From Pedobacter alluvionis (GTDB lineage Bacteria; Bacteroidota; Bacteroidia; Sphingobacteriales; Sphingobacteriaceae): a stretch of 64,000 nt of DNA. Each line of letters starts with the position of its first letter. Position 1 is the first letter of the stretch. The notes under the pieces are model-generated. The model had not been told where the DNA came from. It saw nothing but the letters and a program-made list of their open reading frames with translations, and ran no database searches. The position numbers and the translations under genes are program-made. Location: assembly GCF_003664035.1 (NCBI RefSeq), contig NZ_RCCK01000013.1:248001-312000 (forward strand), read 5' to 3'. Positions 44,403 through 53,803 of this stretch are shown piece after piece.

Positions 44403-47400
44403 AACCGGAGCCGATGGTAAATACACGGTTCGTGTAACTTCAAGGGCATCAGTTTTAGAATTCTCTTATATTGGTTATGTTACTCAATCAAGATCAATTG
44501 GTGGAGGATCAACAATTAATATCGCTTTAGAGAGCGATTCGAAAACCTTAACGGACGTTGTGGTTACTGGTTATGGCGTTACCAAAAAGAAAGATTTCAC
44601 TGGATCTGCATCTAGTGTTAAGGGTGAAGATTTGAAAGATAAGCCTGTACAAAGTTTTGTGCAGGGCTTAACGGGGCAGGCTGCCGGTGTTAGCATTATT
44701 CAGCCAAATGGTTTGTTAAATAATCCTCCTGTTATTCGTGTAAGGGGCGTGAGTTCGATTTCACTTAGCTCGTTTCCATTGGTAGTGGTTGATGGGATTC
44801 CTTTTCCAACTACTGATGCTTCAGCAAACTCTGCAACCAATAACCCGCTTGGTGATATCAATCCTGCCGATATTGAAACCATCGATATCTTGAAAGATGC
44901 GGCTTCAACCGCACTTTATGGATCAAGGGCAGCAGCTGGTGTTTTGGTAATTACAACCAAAAAAGGTAAAACAGGTGATGCTAAAATTACATATGATGGA
45001 TGGTATGGTGTTAACAATGCTGTGCGTTTGCCAGAACTTTTAAATGCTCAGCAATACATCGATAGTAAAAATACTGCAATTGCAAATGCCTTGGTTTTAA
45101 ATCCAAATGCAGTACCTGCATCGCAGCGTGATGCAAATAACAAGAGTTTCTTTCCAAGTTATAATGCAGACGGTTCCATTGTCGATACCAAATGGTATGA
45201 TGAGGTTTACAGAACAGCTCAATCTCAAAATCATAACGTAACTCTAAGTGGTGGTACCGCAAGAACAACTTATTATTTATCAGGTGGGATTTCGGACCAG
45301 GATGGTTTCCTTAAAAACAATAGTTTTAAGAGATATTCTGCCCGTATAAATGCAACGCATAAAGCTACAGACTGGTTAAGTTTAAGCATGAATGTAAATT
45401 ATAATAACAGTATCAATCGTGCACCTAATAGCGGATCAGCACCAGGTGCGGCATTTAACTCATCAGGATTGGGTCGTATTGCAATTGCTATTGCGCCTAA
45501 TGTTCCTGTTTACAATGCTAATGGTAGTTATAATATTTCAGCTAATAACGTAGGTAACGCAGCAAACTTAATTACCAGTACATGGGCGCACCCAACGGTA
45601 TTGGTTGATAAGGATTTAAATAGCTCAGAAAACAACAGGTTTTTAACTAACCTTGGTGCGGATTTCAAGATTATCGACGGATTAAATTTTAGGTCTAATT
45701 TCTCTTGGGAAAGAGCCAATACAGAAAATCTTCAATTCTGGAACCCACTTCAAGGTGATGGATACTCTTTTAATGGCTACGCTTATAACAATACGGCCAG
45801 AAGAAATAACTGGAACTGGATTAATACATTACAATATTTAAAAACATTCAACGGTGTACATAATTTAAGCTTAACAGTTGGCAATGATGTACAGAATACA
45901 AGAACGGTAAACTGGGGCGCCATCCGTCAGGGATTAGGTGATCCAACTTTCTTCAACCAGTTTCAGGGAACTTTCACCACAAATGTACCAGGAGGTAATA
46001 GCATTAATGAAATTGCATTTCAGGCTTATTTAGCCAGTGCCAGCTATAACTATAAGGGTAAATATTACTTAAGTGCTAACTTTAGAAGAGATGGTAATTC
46101 CGCACTTTCATCAGAAAACAAATGGGGGAACTTTGGTGGTGGATCAGTAGGATGGACAATCTCAGAAGAAGGATTCTTTAAAAACTCATCACTAGGTAAA
46201 ACAGTTAATTTGTTAAGGGTAAGAGCGAGTTATGGTAGAGTTGGTAATGCAAATGTTCCTGCTTATAGCGAATATACTACTTATAGCCCAGGTCTTTATG
46301 GCGTAACTCCTTTCGCATGGATTTTTGGACAGGCAGGTAATAAAGAGCTGAAATGGGAAACCAGTAACCAGTTAGATTTTGGTTTAAACTTAGCCTTATT
46401 TAATAATAGATTAACTTTCGAAGCTGATTACTTTAAAAAGGATATTAACAATTTATTGTTAAACGTGCCTCAGGCCTTATCTAAAGGCATTCCTAATGAT
46501 CCTCAAGGGACCATCCTTGCAAATGTAGGCTCGATGTATAACAAAGGTTTTGAGTTTGCATTAGGTGGTACACCTGTTAAAACAGATAAATTCTCATGGA
46601 CAGCCAACTTAAACTTTACTACCATTAAAAATGAGGTAACAGCTTTAGATCCTAACGTTTCTCAGATTATTGGTACAACTGGTGGTTTAGAATCTGCAAG
46701 TGTTACTAAAGTAGGTGAATCAATTGGTAGTATTTACGCGGTAAAAACAAACGGGGTAAATCCTGCAAATGGTAGAAGAATTTATATCAATGCTGCAGGC
46801 CGTGAAGTTCAGTACCAACATTTTGGCGGGGCTAATGCATGGACCTATCTTGACGGAACACCAGCTCCTTCTCCAGCGGGTGATGCACAGGTTATAGGCG
46901 GAACATTGCCTAAATGGTATGGCGGTTTTAATAACACATTCAATTATGGTAACTTCGATTTAAACCTGATGTTTACTTTCTCAGGTGGAAACTATATCTA
47001 TAATGGTTCTCGTGCCGGTTTGTTAGATCAACGAGTATGGAATAACTCAACAGAGATTTTAAATGCATGGACGCCAACAAATACTCAAACTAATATTCCA
47101 AGAGTGGTATATGGTGATAACGTTTCAAACGGTTCTTCGTTTGCAATTGACGCGAATGTGGAGAAGGGTGATTTCTTACGTCTTCAGGCAGCAACTTTTG
47201 GTTACAGAATTCCAAAAACTGTTTTTGGTAAATCAGGAATTAACAACATTAGGGTTTACGCATCAGTAAACAATGCTTTTTTGATCACGAACTATACTGG
47301 TGTAGACCCGGAAATCTCGACCAATGGTAACAGTAACCTGGCTAGTGGAGTAGAGCGTAACTCTATCCCTCAGGGCAGATCATTTACATTTGGTATTAGT

Positions 47401-47412
47401 TTAGGTTTGTAA
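44245..47412 (+). CDS. SusC/RagA family TonB-dependent transporter (pair 4)
   Basis: A 1055-residue receptor. Signal peptide MKKLLQSLFILLFIATSAIA; CarboxypepD_reg-like domain (GTVTGKEDGMPLPGVSVKIKG); TonB-box-like TDVVVTGYGVTKK; plug with PLVVVDGIPFPTTDASANSA and NPADIETIDILKDAASTALYGSRAAAGVLVITTKKGKTG. The C-terminus is TFGISLGL. The first 60 residues are identical to SusC5, while the rest is closer in type to SusC3 (GYG box, KDAA motif). It is followed after 18 bp by a canonical susD. Confidence 0.95.
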   Translation: MKKLLQSLFILLFIATSAIAQDRTITGTVTGKEDGMPLPGVSVKIKGASGGTTTGADGKYTVRVTSRASVLEFSYIGYVTQSRSIGGGSTINIALESDSKTLTDVVVTGYGVTKKKDFTGSASSVKGEDLKDKPVQSFVQGLTGQAAGVSIIQPNGLLNNPPVIRVRGVSSISLSSFPLVVVDGIPFPTTDASANSATNNPLGDINPADIETIDILKDAASTALYGSRAAAGVLVITTKKGKTGDAKITYDGWYGVNNAVRLPELLNAQQYIDSKNTAIANALVLNPNAVPASQRDANNKSFFPSYNADGSIVDTKWYDEVYRTAQSQNHNVTLSGGTARTTYYLSGGISDQDGFLKNNSFKRYSARINATHKATDWLSLSMNVNYNNSINRAPNSGSAPGAAFNSSGLGRIAIAIAPNVPVYNANGSYNISANNVGNAANLITSTWAHPTVLVDKDLNSSENNRFLTNLGADFKIIDGLNFRSNFSWERANTENLQFWNPLQGDGYSFNGYAYNNTARRNNWNWINTLQYLKTFNGVHNLSLTVGNDVQNTRTVNWGAIRQGLGDPTFFNQFQGTFTTNVPGGNSINEIAFQAYLASASYNYKGKYYLSANFRRDGNSALSSENKWGNFGGGSVGWTISEEGFFKNSSLGKTVNLLRVRASYGRVGNANVPAYSEYTTYSPGLYGVTPFAWIFGQAGNKELKWETSNQLDFGLNLALFNNRLTFEADYFKKDINNLLLNVPQALSKGIPNDPQGTILANVGSMYNKGFEFALGGTPVKTDKFSWTANLNFTTIKNEVTALDPNVSQIIGTTGGLESASVTKVGESIGSIYAVKTNGVNPANGRRIYINAAGREVQYQHFGGANAWTYLDGTPAPSPAGDAQVIGGTLPKWYGGFNNTFNYGNFDLNLMFTFSGGNYIYNGSRAGLLDQRVWNNSTEILNAWTPTNTQTNIPRVVYGDNVSNGSSFAIDANVEKGDFLRLQAATFGYRIPKTVFGKSGINNIRVYASVNNAFLITNYTGVDPEISTNGNSNLASGVERNSIPQGRSFTFGISLGL

Positions 47413-47430
47413 TATTAATAAATAAGATTC

Positions 47431-48921
47431 ATGAAATTATTTCATATAAAAACATATAAATTGAAGGTAGCTACAGCTGCTATTCTTGCAATTCCACTAG
47501 TTGGGTCTATTTCTTCTTGTAAAAAAGAATTCCTGGAAAAAGTGCCTGAACTTACTTTACCAGATCAGGATGCCTTTGCTAACCCTACCAGAGTTTTAGG
47601 CCAAATCAACGGACTTTATTCTTCTTCAAAAAATGGTTCCTTATTTGGCGGAAGATATCTGATCTATAATGATATCAGGGCTGAAGAATTTGTTAACAGA
47701 ACGGGTAATAGTGTAACGGGTTATGATGTTTATCAGGGTACAAATAACTCGACCAATACTTATGTTGCCAGCTTCTTTTCGCAAGCATACTTAACGATTA
47801 ACAGAGCAAACCTTTTTTTAGATGGATTAGCTAAGAATAGTACAGTTTTAACGCCTGCATTAAATGCAAATTATGCTGGCGAAGCTAAATTTATCAGGGC
47901 ATTAAATTATTTTGCATTGATTCAGATTTTTGCCAAGCCTTATGTTTCTGATGCAGGAGCATCAAGAGGTTTGCCATTGCGTTTAACCCCCGAAACATCT
48001 TTGGCAAATAACGCATTGAAAAGTAGCACGGTTGCTGCAATATATGCTCAAATTCTAAAGGATCTTGATGAGGCGGAAGGAGGTTTGCCAGATACTTATG
48101 GAACTGCTTTGCTGCGTACAACCCGTGCACACAAAAATACAGCGATTGCTTTAAAAACCCGCGTATATTTAGCTATGGGAAATTATGCAAAGGTTTTGGA
48201 GGAAGGTAATAAATTGGTTCCGGCGACGGCGCCATTTACCAATTCTGCCAGAACTGCCCATGCATTGCAGGCAAATGTTGTAAACGTTTTTGCTGCACCT
48301 TTTACCACCTCAGAGTCTATTTTCTCTTTCCCAATGGCAGATACAAACGCCCCGGGAACACAGAATCAATTAGGTTATTATTACAGCTGGGCCGGAAACG
48401 GAAACCTGGAGTTTTCATTAAACAAAACAGGTGCTGGAATTTATGTAGATCCTGCATGGCCAGCTACAGATGCGAGAAAATCTGCTTTAACACAAGATGC
48501 AACCATTTCTGGCGTGGCCCATTCATATCCTATCAAGTATGGTGCAGTGTCTCCATTTACTGATTTTGTGCCGATAATCAGATATGCAGAAATTTTGTTA
48601 AACGTAGCTGAAGCTGAAGCGTTAGCCCCAGGAGGTAATCTGGTTCGTTCTAAAGCATTATTGCAAGCGGTTCGTACACGTTCTGATGCAACATATATTT
48701 ACGGTGCATTGACAACACCTGCAGCTCTGGAAGCAGCAATTCTTAAAGAAAGAAGAATTGAGTTGCTTGCTGAAGGATTCAGATACAATGATTTAGCCAG
48801 GAAAGCAGCGCCACTTCCATCTTTTGGTGCCGGAGCTTCTATTCCTGTTACGGATCAAAGATATACTTTCCCAATTCCCATTGGTGAGTTAAATACCAAT
48901 CCGTTGGTTAATACTTTCTAA
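47431..48921 (+). CDS. RagB/SusD family lipoprotein (pair 4)
   Basis: A 496-residue lipoprotein; a longer basic N-terminus (MKLFHIKTYKLKVATAAILA) leads into lipobox GSISSC (cysteine near 30) and KKEFLEKVPELTLPDQDAF. The SusD TPR part includes ANPTRVLGQINGLYSS, ANLFLDGLAKNS and GEAKFIRALNYFALIQIFAKPY; the C-terminal part has VPIIRYAEILLNVAEAEAL and LKERRIELLAEGFRYNDLARK, ending ... YTFPIPIGELNTNPLVNTF. Together with SusC4 it forms a canonical SusCD unit. A terminator follows 16 bp after the stop codon. Confidence 0.93.
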   Translation: MKLFHIKTYKLKVATAAILAIPLVGSISSCKKEFLEKVPELTLPDQDAFANPTRVLGQINGLYSSSKNGSLFGGRYLIYNDIRAEEFVNRTGNSVTGYDVYQGTNNSTNTYVASFFSQAYLTINRANLFLDGLAKNSTVLTPALNANYAGEAKFIRALNYFALIQIFAKPYVSDAGASRGLPLRLTPETSLANNALKSSTVAAIYAQILKDLDEAEGGLPDTYGTALLRTTRAHKNTAIALKTRVYLAMGNYAKVLEEGNKLVPATAPFTNSARTAHALQANVVNVFAAPFTTSESIFSFPMADTNAPGTQNQLGYYYSWAGNGNLEFSLNKTGAGIYVDPAWPATDARKSALTQDATISGVAHSYPIKYGAVSPFTDFVPIIRYAEILLNVAEAEALAPGGNLVRSKALLQAVRTRSDATYIYGALTTPAALEAAILKERRIELLAEGFRYNDLARKAAPLPSFGAGASIPVTDQRYTFPIPIGELNTNPLVNTF

Positions 48922-48936
48922 CAGGATTTAAACTAT

Positions 48937-48973
48937 AAAAAAGGGATTGCAAATTAATTGTAATCCCTTTTTT
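48937..48973 (+). terminator. Terminator of operon 4
   Basis: AAAAAAGGGATT pairs with AATCCCTTTTTT (stem extended through GCAA/TTGT with one G-U), and the T-run is part of the right arm. A rho-independent signal. Confidence 0.85.
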
Positions 48974-49025
48974 ATTTGTGCTAATTGAGGTTTTTTGTTG
49001 AATATCAAAGAGTTAGGAAATTATA

Positions 49026-49061
49026 ATTGTAAAATTTGCATTACACAATACTAAGTTATAT
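49026..49061 (+). promoter_or_regulatory. susC5 upstream block shared with susC4
   Basis: ATTGTAAAATTTGCATTAC and the following ACAATACTAAGTTATAT; about 30 of 36 positions match the block at 44175-44210, with a 2-bp spacing difference to the leader. Confidence 0.5.
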
Positions 49062-49071
49062 CTTAGGGAAG

Positions 49072-49255
49072 ATTATTAACTAAACTAAACTTTTTTTATG
49101 AAAAAACTTCTACAAAGTTTGTTCATATTGCTGTTTATTGCCACCTCAGCAATAGCGCAAGATCGAACAATCACTGGAACAGTTACGGGTAAGGAAGACG
49201 GAATGCCGCTTCCTGGTGTAAGTGTTAAAATTAAAGGCGCTTCTGGCGGAACTAC
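49072..49255. repeat. 184-bp repeat, copy B (leader and N-terminus of susC5)
   Basis: Second copy of the sequence at 44219-44402 in direct orientation, 4853 bp away; two synonymous differences in 184 bp. Confidence 0.93.
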
Positions 49256-52200
49256 TACAGGCGCAGACGGAAAATATTCTGTTAAAATCTCTCAACAAGC
49301 TACAGCTTTAGAATTTTCTTCTATTGGATTTTTAAGTCAGAGCAGAAACATCGGTTCATCCAATTCAATTAATGTAACCTTAGAGAGTGACGCCAAAAGT
49401 TTAAATGAAGTTGTAGTAACTTCTTTTGGAGTACAGAGAGATAAGAAAAGCCTGGGCTACTCTACAACCAAAATAGACGCAGATGTATTAACCGCATCAA
49501 AGGCAACTAATATTACTAATCAGTTTTCAGCAAAAGTACCCGGCGTAAGGGTTCAAGGTTCTGGTGGTGCGTTTACCGGAGCTAGTGTTATTATACGTGG
49601 TATGACTACTTTTACCGGAAGCAACCAACCACTATATGTTGTTGATGGTGTGCCTATTGATAACAGTGGTGGTAATACACCTCTGCAAACCGGCCCATCA
49701 TTATCTAACAGGGCAATTGATATTAACCCTGAAGATGTAGAAAACGTTGTTGTACTGAAAGATGCTGCTGCAACGTCTATTTATGGTTCCAGGGGTGCTT
49801 CTGGTGTAATCTTAATCACCACTAAAAAAGGTAAAAAAGGAGAAAAAGGAACGATCACTTTTTCAACGAATTATGCTATTGGTAATATAAACAGACTTCC
49901 TGAATATCAGAATGAGTACGCGCAGGGAAATAATGGTCTCTTAACGCAGGCCAATATTGGAAATGCTACTGTTTTGGGTAGTGGTGTATCTACCTCCTGG
50001 GGGCCAAAAATTGTAGGGCAAACCATTACAAATTCATTGGGCCAAAAAGAAATTCTGCAGGCATACCCAGATAATGTTAAGGATATCTTCAAACAATCTT
50101 ATAATTTACAGAACAATTTAAGTTTTAGTGGAGGAACGGAAAAGTCCACTTTTAGAATTGCTTATGGAAACTCCACAGAAACCTATTTATTGGATAATAA
50201 TAAGTTGAAGAGGAACAATTTAACTTTCAGCGGTACTACTGATGTAACCAGTAAATTAACAGTTGGAGCATCCATTACGTATACCAATACATCTTCAATT
50301 AGAACACTACAGGGAAACCAGTTATCGAACCCTTTATTCAGGGCTTATTTTACACCAAGATCATATAATCTGACCGATCTTCCTTTTGAGGACGCTAACG
50401 GAAATCAGTTATGGTTTGGTGGAGAAGACAATCCTTATTGGTCAATCAAATACAATAAATATAATGATGAGGTTAACCGTGTTTTAGGAAATGTTAATGC
50501 CAAATATAAGTTTACGGATTGGTTAAATGCAGATCTAAAAGTAGGATCGGATTTCTTTAACCTAAAAAGTAAAGGATTTGATGAAATTGGAAACAGAGGC
50601 GGAGGTTTCGCCGGAGCTAACTCTAGATTAGTAGGAGGAATTGTAGATCAGGTTAACAACGTACGTAATGTTTCATCTTATTTTACGGTGAATGCAAATA
50701 AAACGTTTGGAAATTTCAATTTAAGCGGTACCATTGGTAATGAAATCAATCAGAACTACATAGGTAACGCACAGGTAACAGGCTATACCCTGGTTGTTCC
50801 GCACTTCAATAATCTTAAAAATGCATTGACATATAATCCTGTATTTGGATCAAGTAAAACACGTTTGATGGGTGTTTTTGCAGATTTTGTAGCTGATTAT
50901 AAAGGTTACTTATCACTAAATGTAAAAGCAAGAAACGATTATTCTTCAACTTTGACGCAAGCAAACCGGTCAATTTTTTATCCGGCAGCGGCTTTAAGTT
51001 TTGTAGCAACGGATGCTTTCCCAGAACTTAAAAGTGAGCGTTACGTGAATTTAATTAAACTGCGTGCCAGTATTGGAGAAGTAGGAAAAGGAGCATCAGC
51101 TTACAGTACAGAAACGTATTATGATAAATCTGCAGCAAGTGATGGAACGGGTGCAATAATTAACTTTCCTTATAATGGTTTAGCTGGATTTACCTTGAAT
51201 GATGGCGCTGGAAATCCAGATATCACTCCAGAATTCACCAGGGAGATTTCATTTGGTACAGAGTTAGGTTTTTTTAGAAACAGGTTAACCGTAGATGCAA
51301 CTTATTATATCAGAAACACCAGAAGCGTAATCCTTTCTGTCCCTTATTCTGCTACTTCAGGGATAACTTCTGTAGTTAAAAATGCAGGGAAGCTCTCTAC
51401 AAAGGGTTTTGAACTTTTGATTGGTGGTACTCCATTAAAAACGGCAGATTTTTCATGGGATGTTAGTGTAAATTATACCAAGTATAAATCAATTGTAGAA
51501 GAACTTGCTCCTGGCGTTACCGTTATAACTTTAGGAGGATTTACTACTCCAAATATCAGACTTGTAGCTGGCGATGAATACGGCCAGATTTATGGTTCAG
51601 CTTACCAAAGGAATGCGGAAGGTAAACTTTTGATAAGCCCAACAACTGGTTTGCCCCTTGCGAGTGCAGATGTAGTTAAAATTGGTAATCCGAACCCTAA
51701 ATATACAATGGGGATTAGCAATACCTTTACCTATAAAAGTTTTTCACTTTTCACATTGTTAGATATTCGTAAAGGTGGGGACCAGTATTCAAGAAACATT
51801 GCCGATGTGCAGCGTAATGGTGTTGCCGCAGAAACAGGCGAATTCCCACGTTTCGAAGCAGATGGTGTAACTCAAACTAAACCTTATCTTTTTGAAGGTG
51901 TTTATGCCTCGGGAGCAAATGCGGGTAAGCCCAATACCATTAATGTAAGAGCACAAGATTATTATGGTAATACAGGTAAATATGTAGCTGCAGAAGGATA
52001 TATTTATGATACCTCTTGGTTTAGACTGCGTGAAGCTTCATTAAGCTATCGTTTACCATCAGGTTTAATAGGTAAAAATATATTTAAAAGTATCGAATTG
52101 GGTGTTTTTGGACGTAACTTATATTTAAAAGCTAAAAATTATCCTCACTTCGACCCAGAACAAAATGCACTTGGCATCAGTAATGCTCAAGGTCTTGAAT

Positions 52201-52256
52201 TTAATTCATTGCCAAGTACCAGAACTTTTGGCGTAAATCTTAAAATTGTATTATAA
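49098..52256 (+). CDS. SusC/RagA family TonB-dependent transporter (pair 5)
   Basis: A 1052-residue receptor. The first 60 residues are identical to SusC4, then the sequence diverges: EFSSIGFLSQSRNIGSSNSINV, NEVVVTSFGVQRDKKSLGYSTTKI, plug PLYVVDGVPIDNSGGN and NPEDVENVVVLKDAAATSIYGSRGASGVILITTKKGKKG. The C-terminus VNLKIVL ends the barrel. From the KKSLGYST region onward the sequence is more like SusC1 and SusC2 than SusC4, and its partner is a SusD-like_2 protein as in those pairs. I infer that it carries an N-terminal segment acquired from the SusC4 type. The partner susD starts 18 bp downstream. Confidence 0.95.
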   Translation: MKKLLQSLFILLFIATSAIAQDRTITGTVTGKEDGMPLPGVSVKIKGASGGTTTGADGKYSVKISQQATALEFSSIGFLSQSRNIGSSNSINVTLESDAKSLNEVVVTSFGVQRDKKSLGYSTTKIDADVLTASKATNITNQFSAKVPGVRVQGSGGAFTGASVIIRGMTTFTGSNQPLYVVDGVPIDNSGGNTPLQTGPSLSNRAIDINPEDVENVVVLKDAAATSIYGSRGASGVILITTKKGKKGEKGTITFSTNYAIGNINRLPEYQNEYAQGNNGLLTQANIGNATVLGSGVSTSWGPKIVGQTITNSLGQKEILQAYPDNVKDIFKQSYNLQNNLSFSGGTEKSTFRIAYGNSTETYLLDNNKLKRNNLTFSGTTDVTSKLTVGASITYTNTSSIRTLQGNQLSNPLFRAYFTPRSYNLTDLPFEDANGNQLWFGGEDNPYWSIKYNKYNDEVNRVLGNVNAKYKFTDWLNADLKVGSDFFNLKSKGFDEIGNRGGGFAGANSRLVGGIVDQVNNVRNVSSYFTVNANKTFGNFNLSGTIGNEINQNYIGNAQVTGYTLVVPHFNNLKNALTYNPVFGSSKTRLMGVFADFVADYKGYLSLNVKARNDYSSTLTQANRSIFYPAAALSFVATDAFPELKSERYVNLIKLRASIGEVGKGASAYSTETYYDKSAASDGTGAIINFPYNGLAGFTLNDGAGNPDITPEFTREISFGTELGFFRNRLTVDATYYIRNTRSVILSVPYSATSGITSVVKNAGKLSTKGFELLIGGTPLKTADFSWDVSVNYTKYKSIVEELAPGVTVITLGGFTTPNIRLVAGDEYGQIYGSAYQRNAEGKLLISPTTGLPLASADVVKIGNPNPKYTMGISNTFTYKSFSLFTLLDIRKGGDQYSRNIADVQRNGVAAETGEFPRFEADGVTQTKPYLFEGVYASGANAGKPNTINVRAQDYYGNTGKYVAAEGYIYDTSWFRLREASLSYRLPSGLIGKNIFKSIELGVFGRNLYLKAKNYPHFDPEQNALGISNAQGLEFNSLPSTRTFGVNLKIVL

Positions 52257-52274
52257 TTTTAAATAGTAAAATTT

Positions 52275-53735
52275 ATGAAAAAATTTAAATATAGTGTCAT
52301 AATTGCCTTTTTAACTATAGGCATTCTGACAACAAGCTCATGTAAAAAATTCTTCGATATCAACTCTGATCCTGATGCCGTACTAACCGCCCCTATCGAA
52401 CAGCAGTTATCTTCCCTAACCGTAAACATGGGTTTTTATGCTGGAAGTGACGTGAATAGGTATACATCATTGATCATGCAGCAGTTTTCTGGACAAAGTA
52501 GCGGTACACAAAATAATACACAGCTTTATGAGAAATATTTAATTCAGGGCTCTGATGAGAATAACGCCTGGTCTTCTATGTATGCAACGATTTTAAATGA
52601 CGCAGAAAACATCATCAAAAATGCGAATGAAACGGGGAATCCTCACTATTCAGGAGTAGCCAAAATTATAAAGGCATATGCTTATCAGATTACGGTCGAT
52701 GTTTGGGGTGATGTTCCATTCTCTGAAACACAAAAATTAACTGAAAATACACAACCAAAATATGATAGTGCTGAATCGATTTATACAGAGCTCATCAAGC
52801 TGTTAGACCAAGGAATTGCAGAGGTGAGTGCAACAACCTCTAATAAATCGCCAGGCACAAACAGCACGATATATCCCGGGGCCTTTTCAACAACAAAAGC
52901 AAACTGGATCAAACTTGCAAACACGCTTAAACTTAGAATTTATTTACATTATAGTGAAAAAAATGCAGCATTTGCTAAAGCTCAGATAGATCAATTGATT
53001 AACTCTGGAGTGCCATTGTTTGCAAGTAATGCGGATAATTTTCAAATGGCTTTTGTTAACCAAGCAGCTTCAAGGAACCCTATTGATCAACATGAAACAG
53101 CCCGTGCAGGTTATTTAGTGGCTAACGATAAGATTGTGACGTTGATGAATAATAAGCTTGATCCAAGACGTCCGTTTTACTTTACACAATTTCCGGCAGG
53201 ATCTGGTTTGTATAAAGGTGCAATCAGCGGTGATGCTGCATCTCAAAATTATTCTAAGTTACATGCATACTTAAGGGGTTTTGCTAATAATGCCTATACC
53301 GGTGATGCGCCAATCAGGATGTTAACATTTGCAGAATATAATTTTATCAGAGCAGAAGCTGCACTTAGGTTCAATTCCCCTGGTGTTGCTCAAACTTTCT
53401 TTACTGCCGGTATAACTGCTTCTATGACAGATGCTGGTGTATCTACGGCAAATATTGCAACTTATTTAGCTGCAAACGGAACATTGATTGGTACAACTGA
53501 TCAACAGCTATCTCAAATTATTACCGAGAAATATATTGCAAGCTATGGTGTAATAGTGGAATCATGGACAGATTGGAGAAGAACAGGTTATCCTGCAATT
53601 GCTCCACCAGCCAATGCAGTTGTACCTTATGTGCCTAGATCTTTATATTACCCTCAATCTGAAATAGATTTAAATCCAAATGCTAAGCAAAAGCCAGGTT
53701 TAAATGTGAGAGTATTCTGGGATACCAGACAGTAA
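52275..53735 (+). CDS. SusD-like_2 family lipoprotein (pair 5)
   Basis: A 486-residue lipoprotein with lipobox TTSSC (cysteine near 23), then KKFFDINSDPDAVLTAPIEQQLSSLTVNMGFYAG. SusD-like_2 features: ENNAWSSMYATILNDAENIIKNA, IIKAYAYQITVDVWGDVPFSETQKL, QPKYDSAESIYTELIKLLDQG and NWIKLANTLKLRIYLHYS; ending VDWRR-like (TDWRRTGYPAI) and ... RVFWDTRQ. It is the lid for SusC5 and the last gene of the array. A terminator follows. Confidence 0.9.
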   Translation: MKKFKYSVIIAFLTIGILTTSSCKKFFDINSDPDAVLTAPIEQQLSSLTVNMGFYAGSDVNRYTSLIMQQFSGQSSGTQNNTQLYEKYLIQGSDENNAWSSMYATILNDAENIIKNANETGNPHYSGVAKIIKAYAYQITVDVWGDVPFSETQKLTENTQPKYDSAESIYTELIKLLDQGIAEVSATTSNKSPGTNSTIYPGAFSTTKANWIKLANTLKLRIYLHYSEKNAAFAKAQIDQLINSGVPLFASNADNFQMAFVNQAASRNPIDQHETARAGYLVANDKIVTLMNNKLDPRRPFYFTQFPAGSGLYKGAISGDAASQNYSKLHAYLRGFANNAYTGDAPIRMLTFAEYNFIRAEAALRFNSPGVAQTFFTAGITASMTDAGVSTANIATYLAANGTLIGTTDQQLSQIITEKYIASYGVIVESWTDWRRTGYPAIAPPANAVVPYVPRSLYYPQSEIDLNPNAKQKPGLNVRVFWDTRQ

Positions 53736-53755
53736 TTATATAACAGATTATAAAT

Positions 53756-53789
53756 AAAATGCCCTAAAGCAATCGCTTCAGGGCATTTT
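53756..53789 (+). terminator. Terminator of operon 5 (bidirectional form)
   Basis: AAAATGCCCT pairs with AGGGCATTTT. It separates susD5 from the convergent DoxX gene and can work in both directions. Confidence 0.8.
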
Positions 53790-53803
53790 CCGCTTTAAAG
53801 CAC

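Noticed and set aside
26817..53735. Invertible promoters for phase variation of the SusCD array, as in Bacteroides
   Set aside because: I looked at the spacers before each susC and saw no pair of inverted repeats flanking a promoter and no recombinase gene nearby.
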